Shown here: positions 5,986-12,097 of the stretch, piece after piece
Numbering within the stretch: position 1 is the stretch's first letter
Layout of the letters: the number at the start of each line of letters is the position of its first letter
Source of the DNA: Thermoplasmata archaeon
GTDB taxonomy: Archaea; Thermoplasmatota; Thermoplasmata; UBA10834
DNA: 12,097 nt
Assembly: GCA_025457845.1 (NCBI GenBank)
Contig: JALOTO010000034.1
Span: 1 to 12,097 of the forward strand
Direction: 5' to 3'
Program-made: the position numbers and the translations under genes
The notes under the pieces: generated by a model
What the model saw: the letters and a program-made list of their open reading frames with translations, nothing else
Database searches by the model: none
What the model was told of the DNA's origin: nothing

Positions 5986-6273
5986 GTGACATACCTGGCC
6001 AGGTTCGACCATGGTCCTTTCGACGGCAAGCTGACGAGGTTCGCGACCTCCCTAATCCTTCCCGTCTCCAAGGACCGGACAGGCGAGTGCAGTAGGTGCG
6101 GCGCATGCTGCAAGTTCCTCGTCGATTGCCCCTTCCTGAAGGAGGTCGAGGGACCGGAGAGGTACAGGTGCACGGCGTACCTCATCCGCCCGCCCCAGTG
6201 CAGGAAGTACCCGAGGTCAGAGAAGGAGCAGATCCACCAGCCTTGCGGCTACTCGTTCAAGGGGAAGGAGTAG
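5986..6273 (+). CDS. YkgJ-type cysteine-cluster protein (CxxCxxCC family)
   Basis: This 95-residue protein has the CxxCxxCC motif CSRCGACC (Cys 35, 38, 41, 42) and four further cysteines at 48 (VDCPFL), 62 (YRCTAY), 72 (PQCRKYP) and 87 (QPCGYSF). The order and spacing match the YkgJ/UPF0153 family, annotated as zinc- or iron-chelating or Fe-S-binding; its biochemical role is not settled. The first 30 residues are unrelated to the metal site. No signal peptide or membrane segment is present, so it is probably cytosolic. GTG 5986 is the best start because an in-frame TAG lies at 5959 and no ATG follows before the cysteine region. It converges on the RIO kinase gene with a 19-nt gap, so the two are not co-transcribed. 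Confidence 0.8.
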   Translation: MTYLARFDHGPFDGKLTRFATSLILPVSKDRTGECSRCGACCKFLVDCPFLKEVEGPERYRCTAYLIRPPQCRKYPRSEKEQIHQPCGYSFKGKE

Positions 6274-6292
6274 TCCGGTCAAGGAAGACCTC

Positions 6293-7036
6293 TCAGCCCT
6301 TCATGACCCCGAACTTGTCCCGCGACTCGATTATCTCATCTATGAGCGCGCTGGCGTCCACTGCTAGGCCGTATCGGCCGTAGTACTTCTGCAGGGCCGC
6401 GATGCCGCGCTCCAGATACTTCCTCGCCTCGGTCAGCTGGACCCAGGGCGTGTCCCCTGTCCTGTCCACCCTCAGGCCTTCCGACAGGTCTATGAACCAT
6501 GGGTCTCCACCGTGGACGAGTATGTTGAAGGCGCTCAGGTCACTGTGGACCACACCTGCCGTGGCGAGAGCCTTCACCCCGGCGAGGACGTCCTCCAGGG
6601 ACCCTTCCGGGTCCTCCAGCCTCACGTCGTTCAACCTCGGGGCGGGCCCGTTCTCGTCCCCTATGAAGCGCATGCTGAACATGTTCTCGACCCTTCTGGC
6701 TGGAGCGGGCACCCTGGCCCCTCCTTTGAAGGCCTGGCGCGTGAGCTCGTACTCCTTCGCCGCGAGCCAGCCCATGGAATCCGCCTTGACCGGCCCCCCG
6801 CCCTTGTGGGAGGTCCTGAACATCCGGTAGACCTTCACGGCGATGGGCGCCCCCTTGTACATGCAGAGGTAGACGTCCGCCTCCTTGCCGGCACTGATCA
6901 GGCTCATCACCTCGGTCGCGAGCCCCGCTGACAGTATGGCCTCGGCCGTGGACCGATAGCCCCTCTCGCTCGTCTCGAGCAGCCCCTGCCTTATCCTCCA
7001 GGCGACGCTCGAATCCAGATATGCATCGTTTGGCAT
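6293..7036 (-). CDS. rio1: RIO1-type serine/threonine protein kinase
   Basis: RIO kinases are atypical kinase/ATPases; RIO1 acts in late maturation of the small ribosomal subunit. From ATG 7036 the protein has 247 residues. It shows the RIO1 nucleotide-binding loop SAGKEADVY (48-56), the ATP-contacting lysine in IAVKVYR (Lys68), the catalytic segment VVHSDLSAFNIL (Asp166 and Asn171) and the metal-binding FIDLSEG (Asp183). The last reads IDLSEG where RIO1 usually has IDxSQ, a small departure around the residue that receives phosphate in the family. No separate N-terminal winged helix, the mark of RIO2, is present. The frame continues to a GTG at 7087, but the extra 17 residues look non-homologous and no Shine-Dalgarno site marks either start. 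The C terminus (DEIIESRDKFGVMKG) lacks a long basic tail. Confidence 0.88.
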   Translation of the reverse strand: MPNDAYLDSSVAWRIRQGLLETSERGYRSTAEAILSAGLATEVMSLISAGKEADVYLCMYKGAPIAVKVYRMFRTSHKGGGPVKADSMGWLAAKEYELTRQAFKGGARVPAPARRVENMFSMRFIGDENGPAPRLNDVRLEDPEGSLEDVLAGVKALATAGVVHSDLSAFNILVHGGDPWFIDLSEGLRVDRTGDTPWVQLTEARKYLERGIAALQKYYGRYGLAVDASALIDEIIESRDKFGVMKG

Positions 7037-7086
7037 TCCAGTGCTCTTGCTGTGATTGCTGCGTTCAAAATGCTGGCACACTGGCA

Positions 7087-7120
7087 CTGGGAGCCGGCGC
7101 GATCCTCAGAGGGCTCCCGG
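7087..7120 (-). terminator. GC-rich stem-loop between the transport operon and the RIO1 gene
   Basis: CTGGGAGCC (7087-7095) pairs with GGCTCCCGG (7112-7120), 9 bp with one G:U, around a 16-nt loop. It lies about 107 nt past the solute-binding protein stop on the minus strand and upstream of the RIO1 start. It may end the transport transcript or sit in the RIO1 leader. The nearest T-run on the minus strand (TTTT) comes about 15 nt later. The rest of the 7037-7227 gap shows nothing I can assign. Confidence 0.35.
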
Positions 7121-7227
7121 TGCGGGCGCTAGAACCATTCCTGACATCATAACCGGGAACCTCCTCGGTCCTACGGACCTGAATCCTCATCGGAAGAGCG
7201 ATACTTCAATCTTGCGGCGATGGCCAC

Positions 7228-9147
7228 TCACTTGAACCGCGGTCCCTTTGACCGGCTCTTTAGCAGGACGACGGCGACCGCTATGGCGACGGCGGACACG
7301 CAGAATATCGCGACATAGACCACGGTGTCCATTCCCGCCTCGACCGGCCGGAGGTCGAACCAGAGCGGGTTCGCGCTCCAGAAGTTGTCCATGCTCCTCC
7401 CGGGCTCAGCTGCCCAATCGCCCCAACCCGTGAATGTGTCGGTCCGCCAGGCGTACGTCTGGTACGGATACGCCAGGATGATGTACGCCGCGTCGAGGTA
7501 GTGTATCCGCTGGCACTCGTCGACATACGCAGCCCTGTCCGACGGGTCCATGGCCACCACTGACTTCGAGTAGTTGTCGTCGTAGGACGAGTTGGAGTAC
7601 TTGTTGTCCGACCACCCGTTCCAGGCGCTCGTCGACTGACAGAAGAGCATGTAGTTCGGGTCGACGTCGGCGCTCCAGTACCATATCATGAGGTCGTAGG
7701 AGTAACCGTAGACGATCGCCCCCATCGCACCCTCGTCAATGACCGTGTAGTCTATCGATACGCCAATCTCGCGCCACTGGATCTGCAGGTACATGGCTAT
7801 GTCCCTCTCCTCCGGCGCGTTTGACCTTACGAGCATCTCGAACTCGAGCGGCGTCCCTTCGGTCACCCATCCCTCCTTCACGGCGAGGGTCTCGTTCGTC
7901 GCGACCCGGATGAGCGGGCTCTCGTTGGTGTATCTGTACCCGGCCGCATCTAGGATGTCACCTGCGGTGTCGAGGCTGTAGAGGAAACGCTCTGCCGAAG
8001 TCGGCTCATAGTGCCAGTCCTCGTTGATCGGTGAGATGAGGGTCGTGCCTGCGTCCGCATAGCCCTTGTAGAAGAGGTCGACTATGGACGCCTTGTCCGT
8101 AGCAGTGGCAAGGGCCTTGCGAACGGCAGGGTCCAGCCTTGCCGGGTTCGGGCCAGCGTCGTCCATGCAGACGCCGATCTCGGTGAAGTATTGCGTGCAC
8201 CTGAGACCGCTGAACGTGGCGACGTCCAGGACCTTGCCAGACTCCACCCTGTCCTTGAGGCCGTCGAACTGTTCCGGTGGCAGCTGCGCGGCGTCCACAT
8301 CGCCGTCCTCGACCGCCTCGGCCAGGGCGTTCGGGTCGAGGTAGAAGTGGAGCTCGATCCTGTCGAACTGCACCTCATCCCCACGATCCACCGTCCCGTG
8401 GTAGTCAGGGTTCCTCAGCAGCGTCATCGTCCCCTTCCTCTCCCATTGTTCGTAGATGTCGGGGGTCGCCATGAAGGGGCCCGTGCCCACGATCGGGGGG
8501 TCGCTATCCTCGAAGACTCCGTTCCATGTGAATGCCAGGTCTGAAACCGCCATGTCCTCTATGATGTGTCTAGGCAGTATCGGGATGCCCAGCGCTCCGG
8601 CGTAGGCTGCCGGCTGTGGCTCACCTGTCACCCTGTCGTAGTAGTGGACCCTTGCGGTCACCGAGTCAATCCTCTCGGCGTACTGCATGTAGTAGGAATA
8701 GGGCTGGTTCGCCCATAGGGAGGAGTAGTCCTCTGCGTTCAGGTTCATGTAGTAGACGAAGTCGTCCACGGTGAACCACTCTCCGTCGTGCCACCTGGCA
8801 TTCTCCGTTACGGTGTACTCCCAAACCGAGCCGAAGGGTTCACCGGAGAGCACCATCGCCGGGTCCGTCGTCGGCACCGGGTCCGCCTCAGTGACCAGGT
8901 TACCGACCGTGTTGAACTGACCATCGATGCAGTGGGGGTTGTCGTATACGAGTCCGTAGAAGACCCACGACGCGTCCGAGACACCGATCAGTGGGTTCAG
9001 GCTGTCTATCTCCTGGAAGAAGCCGATCTTGAGCACGGACCCTTCCTCGTCTTCGGCCGTCGCCCTCGCTCCGAGAGAGGCGGTTGCGAGGAACGCGACC
9101 GCCATGACCGCCCACGCCTTGCTAGAGACCCTCGCTGTGCCCAACAT
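7228..9147 (-). CDS. ABC transporter family 5 solute-binding protein (peptide/oligopeptide type), C-terminally anchored
   Basis: This 639-residue extracellular receptor would deliver peptides or similar solutes to the two permeases encoded upstream. A signal peptide (1-about 31, core AWAVMAVAFLATASLGA ending at an AxA site) has no lipobox cysteine. The family 5 fold is indicated by IGFFQEIDSLNPLIGVSDAS near the mature N terminus, the WHDGEWFTVDDFVYYMN segment typical of DppA/OppA, PILPRHIIEDM, and the repeated-domain segment VRKALATATDKASIVDLFYKG. A C-terminal transmembrane helix (about 607-629) followed by KSRSKGPRFK anchors it to the membrane, the arrangement seen in many euryarchaea. The gene lies 146 nt after the second permease, the widest gap in the operon, and may have its own promoter. 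Ligand specificity cannot be read from the sequence. Confidence 0.9.
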   Translation of the reverse strand: MLGTARVSSKAWAVMAVAFLATASLGARATAEDEEGSVLKIGFFQEIDSLNPLIGVSDASWVFYGLVYDNPHCIDGQFNTVGNLVTEADPVPTTDPAMVLSGEPFGSVWEYTVTENARWHDGEWFTVDDFVYYMNLNAEDYSSLWANQPYSYYMQYAERIDSVTARVHYYDRVTGEPQPAAYAGALGIPILPRHIIEDMAVSDLAFTWNGVFEDSDPPIVGTGPFMATPDIYEQWERKGTMTLLRNPDYHGTVDRGDEVQFDRIELHFYLDPNALAEAVEDGDVDAAQLPPEQFDGLKDRVESGKVLDVATFSGLRCTQYFTEIGVCMDDAGPNPARLDPAVRKALATATDKASIVDLFYKGYADAGTTLISPINEDWHYEPTSAERFLYSLDTAGDILDAAGYRYTNESPLIRVATNETLAVKEGWVTEGTPLEFEMLVRSNAPEERDIAMYLQIQWREIGVSIDYTVIDEGAMGAIVYGYSYDLMIWYWSADVDPNYMLFCQSTSAWNGWSDNKYSNSSYDDNYSKSVVAMDPSDRAAYVDECQRIHYLDAAYIILAYPYQTYAWRTDTFTGWGDWAAEPGRSMDNFWSANPLWFDLRPVEAGMDTVVYVAIFCVSAVAIAVAVVLLKSRSKGPRFK

Positions 9148-9233
9148 CCCATCCGACCGACCTGCGGACCTCTCCGAGCGAGCAGGCTGACATGCCCCTC
9201 GAACCGGACCGTCAGGTAGGTCATGGCTCCGGG

Positions 9234-9241
9234 GTTATTTC
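9234..9241 (-). promoter_or_regulatory. Possible internal promoter for the solute-binding protein gene
   Basis: The minus strand reads GAAATAAC in the 146-nt gap between permease C and the binding protein. Initiation 27 nt downstream would give a leader of about 65 nt. An extra promoter here would raise receptor level over permeases, a common arrangement. Weak evidence. Confidence 0.3.
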
Positions 9242-9293
9242 ATGGTTGGCGGGCTGGAGTCGATTAGGCAAGATGGTGCACCCAAACGGCCCC

Positions 9294-10292
9294 TCAGCGT
9301 CTCCTCAGTTTCGGGTTGAATATCTCGTCGAGGGCATAGCCCACGAAGGTGAACCCAAGCACCACGAACACTATGCACAGTCCTGGGACTATGATCCATA
9401 GGTAGAGCTCGTTGATTATGGCGAACCCGTCGACGGCGTCCTGGAGCATGTTCCCCCATGTGACCACCTGGGTCGGGTCCGGCCCGAGCTTGATGAAGCT
9501 CAGGGTACTCTCCGACAGGATCGATAGGGCGACCGTCAGGATGCTGTTCGCGAACACCAACGGGAACACGTTGGGGAACACATGTTTCCTCACTATGTAG
9601 TAGTCGCCCGCGCCTACAGCCCGCGCCCGTTCTATGAACGCCCGCTCCTTTATCGAGAGGACCTGCGCCCTGACGATCCTCGCAGTGCTCGACCAGCCAG
9701 TTATACCTATGACAAGGACGACCTTCGTGACGCTCGGACCACCCGGCAGGACCGTCGCAAGGACAATCATCAGGACCAGCCACGGGATGACGAGGAATAC
9801 ATCCGTGATCCTCATCAGTACCTCGTCCTTCCAACCGCCACAGAAACCGCTGAGGAGTCCGACGGCGGACCCCAGACCCATCGAGACCACGGTGGCGACG
9901 AGACCTACCTCGAGGGAGACCCTTGTCCCGTAGACGACCCTTGCGAGGATGTCGCAACCTCTGAAATCCGTACCCAGCCAGTGTTCCGACGACGGGGCAA
10001 TCCCTTGACCCTCAGTGGCAACCTCGTCGAACGGTCCGTAAGCGTCCTCCCAGCCTCCTATGACGGAGAATAGGAGCATCAGCTGACCAGCGAATATCGC
10101 CATCACGACGAAGGCCGCGAGTATGATGAGGCCGAGCATGCCGACCCAGTTGCCGCGGAATATTTTCCATGTCCGGCCGGTCTTCTTTCTGTAGAGCATC
10201 ACCTTCTCGATCGCTGGCTCCGAAAGATGCATCGCCCTGAGCACCGATGCCGTCTTGCTCTCCCGGCCTCCCCGTTCCTCTTTCCCGACCAT
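9294..10292 (-). CDS. ABC transporter permease, DppC/OppC type
   Basis: This is the second inner-membrane subunit of a peptide-type importer, pairing with the DppB-type protein to form the channel. From ATG 10292 it has 332 residues. OppC-family features are the N-terminal helix after GNWVGMLGLIIL, the extracellular HWLGTDFRGCDILARVVYGTR segment leading into the core, and the EAA loop ERAFIERARAVGAGDYYIVR ending KHVFPN that contacts the ATPase. About six membrane helices are predicted. The DppB stop (TGA 10300-10298) lies within the Shine-Dalgarno-like GGGGTGAT placed 4 nt before ATG 10292, so coupled translation is likely; GTG 10301 and ATG 10295 are alternative starts in the same frame. The extended cytoplasmic N terminus (about 50 residues, charged) is longer than in many homologues. 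Substrate unknown. Confidence 0.92.
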   Translation of the reverse strand: MVGKEERGGRESKTASVLRAMHLSEPAIEKVMLYRKKTGRTWKIFRGNWVGMLGLIILAAFVVMAIFAGQLMLLFSVIGGWEDAYGPFDEVATEGQGIAPSSEHWLGTDFRGCDILARVVYGTRVSLEVGLVATVVSMGLGSAVGLLSGFCGGWKDEVLMRITDVFLVIPWLVLMIVLATVLPGGPSVTKVVLVIGITGWSSTARIVRAQVLSIKERAFIERARAVGAGDYYIVRKHVFPNVFPLVFANSILTVALSILSESTLSFIKLGPDPTQVVTWGNMLQDAVDGFAIINELYLWIIVPGLCIVFVVLGFTFVGYALDEIFNPKLRRR

Positions 10293-10296
10293 CATG

Positions 10297-10304
10297 ATCA
10301 CCCC
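10297..10304 (-). promoter_or_regulatory. Shine-Dalgarno site of the DppC-type permease gene
   Basis: GGGGTGAT on the minus strand spans the DppB stop codon and lies 4 nt before ATG 10292, the same overlap-and-spacing layout as srp54/trmY. It favours 10292 over GTG 10301 as the start. Confidence 0.5.
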
Positions 10305-11281
10305 AGCTTGACCCTCGGGTCAAGGTATACCATGAGGACGTCGGCTGCGAAGTTCGCGAAGATGACGACCATGGCGATCAGGAAGAAAGCCGCCTGCAGG
10401 ACGGGGAAGTCAAGCTGATAGGTCGCCTCGACGGTCGCCCAACCGACCCCCGGGTAGTTGAACACGACCTCTGTCTGGAAAGCCCCGCCGACCACGAACG
10501 CCATGTCTATGGCGATAAGCGCCACCATCGGGAGCATCGCGTTCGGCACGGCGTGATGCCTCAGGACCTGCGTCTCCTTCAGCCCCTTCGCCCTGGCCGT
10601 CGTTATGTACTCCTCGGTCATGACGTCGATGAGCGACCCCCTCATGATTATCGAGAAGGCTGCTATGCTCCCGACTGTCAGGCTGACCATCGGGAGGAAC
10701 AGATGTTCAAGGACGTCCACGAGGGCGCTGAACGAGTAGGTGAAGTCCACCCCTGTGGTCATGGCGCCGCCGGACGGGAACCATGGTAGCTCGATAGCGA
10801 ACATCACTATGAGCATCATGGCGAACCAGAACGTCGGCATGGCGTAGAAGAAGAGGGAGAACGCGAGCGAGCCCGTGTCGAACCAGCTCCCCCGTTTCCA
10901 CGCGGAGATCACCCCGATTGCCATCCCGAACGCGATCATAAGGACAGAGGATGTGCCTGTGAGGAGCAAAGTCCATCGCAGGTTCTCCACTATTATGTCG
11001 GTCGCGGGAGTATTACGATAGATGAACGAGTCTCCGAAATCCAGGGTGAAGACGCTCTTGAGGTATTTCAGGAACTGTTCTGGCAGAGGATCCAGTAGCC
11101 CGTACTTCTCTATCAGCTGTTCCTTGTACTCCTGAGGTATCTTCGGGTCGTTCGGAACCATCGTGTTGATGGGATTCCCTGGCATCAGCCGGAAGAGCAC
11201 GAAGTTCAGCATGATCACTAGAAGGACCGTGATCGCCGAATTGATGATCTTCCGAATCACAAGCTTCGTCGAACGTTTCAT
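10298..11281 (-). CDS. ABC transporter permease, DppB/OppB type
   Basis: This is the first permease subunit of the peptide-type importer. From ATG 11281 it has 327 residues. It shows the usual layout: a first helix (about 7-32, KLVIRKIINSAITVLLVIML) followed at once by the LFRLMPGNP motif, a periplasmic-side segment containing EKYGLLDPLPEQFLKYL and DFGDSF, then five further helices. The EAA loop is EEYITTARAKGLKETQVLRH ending HAVPN (223-247), and EVVFNYPGVGW (271-281) is the conserved family motif. The frame extends to ATG 11329, but the extra 16 residues are not expected in the family and no ribosome site marks them. The gene overlaps its partner permease and is preceded, 60-108 nt upstream, by the stop of a surface-protein gene on the same strand. 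Peptide, nickel and other solutes are all transported by this family. Confidence 0.92.
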   Translation of the reverse strand: MKRSTKLVIRKIINSAITVLLVIMLNFVLFRLMPGNPINTMVPNDPKIPQEYKEQLIEKYGLLDPLPEQFLKYLKSVFTLDFGDSFIYRNTPATDIIVENLRWTLLLTGTSSVLMIAFGMAIGVISAWKRGSWFDTGSLAFSLFFYAMPTFWFAMMLIVMFAIELPWFPSGGAMTTGVDFTYSFSALVDVLEHLFLPMVSLTVGSIAAFSIIMRGSLIDVMTEEYITTARAKGLKETQVLRHHAVPNAMLPMVALIAIDMAFVVGGAFQTEVVFNYPGVGWATVEATYQLDFPVLQAAFFLIAMVVIFANFAADVLMVYLDPRVKLG

Positions 11282-11389
11282 CTTGGCACGCGTCCCCGCG
11301 CCAGCGCACAGGCCGCAGTCCACGGCCATCCGGCTAGCGATGAATTTGGATGAGAAGAGGTTTGAGATTGTTTGGGCGTCGTATCCGCC

Positions 11390-12097
11390 TCATTGGACCG
11401 GCGGTGGCGGCATGTCATCGCCGCCATTCTTCTTCCGCTTCATCAGCAGGAATGCGGTCGCACCGACAGCGGCGATACCAGCCACGGCTATGCCGACCAT
11501 GGCGAGCGAGCTGATCCCTCCGTCATCGTCCACGCCCGCGTCATCGCCCTCGGCTGTGAGGTTCAGGTCTGCGACGGTGGTCGCTCCAGCGACGACCGTC
11601 ACCTGAGTCTCGTTCGACACATAACCTGAGGCGGTCACCGTGATCGTGTACTCTCCGGGCTGGATGTACTCGAACTCGAACACCCCGTCGATGTTGGTGA
11701 TCGCGGACTTGTTCTCGGTCGCCAGCACGATGACGACGGTGGCATACTCGATGCCTGACCCATCGGCGCTGTCGTTGACGTGCCCCGTCACTGTGCCCAG
11801 GGTCGGCTCCAGCGTGAAGTTCAGCCAAGACGTGATGTTGGTCTCGATTGTGACATCCCCCTCCGAGCCGGTGTACCCAGCCGCAGTCACCGTCACATCG
11901 TAGGTCCCTGGCTCCAGAGTGGCATCATAGTGTCCATCGGCGCCTGTCGTCCTCGTAGCAGTCCCTATCAGTACTACCGCCCCTTCTATCGGGACTTCCT
12001 CAGGGTCGCTGACGATCCCCTCAACATACCCGACGTTCGCGGGGAGCTCGCTGACCGTGACCGTCGCCTTGTCCGTGTCGGTGAGCCCTCCCGGGTC
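11390..12097 (-). CDS. Cell-surface protein with carboxypeptidase-regulatory-like repeats, C-terminal anchor; 5' part outside the window
   Basis: The last 235 residues of a larger protein are visible; the frame is open to the window edge. The first residues, DPGGLTDTDKATVTVSE, resemble the end of a PKD- or cadherin-like domain. Two beta-sandwich units of the carboxypeptidase-regulatory-like type follow: one from VGYVEGIVSD to about LEP, with GADGHYDATLEPGTYDVTV, and one from LGTVTGHVND to about LTAEG, with NIDGVFEFEYIQPGEYTITV. An acidic linker (EGDDAGVDDDGG) leads to a transmembrane helix (LAMVGIAVAGIAAVGATAFLL), KRKK and a short tail ending MPPPPVQ. Six or so N-x-S/T sites suggest glycosylation. 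Such proteins are exported and held at the cell surface. Being 5' of the importer genes on the same strand it may be co-transcribed, but the ligand and the rest of the domains are unseen. Confidence 0.8.
   Translation of the reverse strand, partial: DPGGLTDTDKATVTVSELPANVGYVEGIVSDPEEVPIEGAVVLIGTATRTTGADGHYDATLEPGTYDVTVTAAGYTGSEGDVTIETNITSWLNFTLEPTLGTVTGHVNDSADGSGIEYATVVIVLATENKSAITNIDGVFEFEYIQPGEYTITVTASGYVSNETQVTVVAGATTVADLNLTAEGDDAGVDDDGGISSLAMVGIAVAGIAAVGATAFLLMKRKKNGGDDMPPPPVQ

Noticed and set aside
9235..9957. Minus-strand frame within the DppC-type gene
   Set aside because: Arg/Gly-rich shadow frame without motifs, while the overlapping frame is a clear permease.
1..12097. Insertion sequence, prophage or defence system
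   Set aside because: No transposase, integrase, phage or defence-type gene, and no flanking inverted repeats, were seen.

Overview
The window looks like archaeal chromosome, most likely from a GC-rich member of the Thermoplasmatota or a related euryarchaeal lineage. Signs of an archaeon are an SRP54 GTPase gene, the archaea-specific tRNA pseudouridine-54 methyltransferase TrmY, a RIO1-type kinase, a tRNA gene without encoded CCA, TATA-like box A elements about 27 nt upstream of several start codons, a PEF-CTERM-like surface protein and a solute-binding protein with a C-terminal membrane anchor. Coding sequences use AGG (Arg) and ATA (Ile) heavily. The lineage is inferred from these traits only.

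Left part (1-4350), housekeeping genes. It opens inside srp54, which is broken in this sequence by a 10-bp tandem duplication and by an apparent deletion of the SRP RNA-binding motif. trmY follows 4 nt later on the same strand. Converging on trmY is a small winged-helix regulator (minus strand). Upstream of it are a perfect 18-bp palindrome and a six-helix membrane protein of unknown function. That membrane protein is divergent from purB (adenylosuccinate lyase), and each appears to have a box A placed for leaderless transcription. A tRNA-Ala(CGC) gene follows purB.

Middle part (4350-7220). A spacer with small dyads precedes a secreted protein with seven 47-residue units, predicted to form a seven-bladed beta-propeller, ending in a PEF-CTERM-like tripartite signal. 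Then come a small eight-cysteine YkgJ-type protein (plus strand) and a RIO1-family kinase (minus strand), which converge.

Right part (7220-12097), an uptake locus on the minus strand. In transcription order it contains the C-terminal part of a cell-surface protein with carboxypeptidase-regulatory-like repeats, two Dpp/Opp-type permeases joined by a 6-nt overlap with translational-coupling features, and a family 5 solute-binding protein anchored at its C terminus. No ATPase genes are visible here, so the energising subunits must be encoded elsewhere.

I did not find a clear previously undescribed system. The observations most worth checking are the double lesion in srp54, the palindrome beside the regulator gene, and the propeller protein with its sorting signal.
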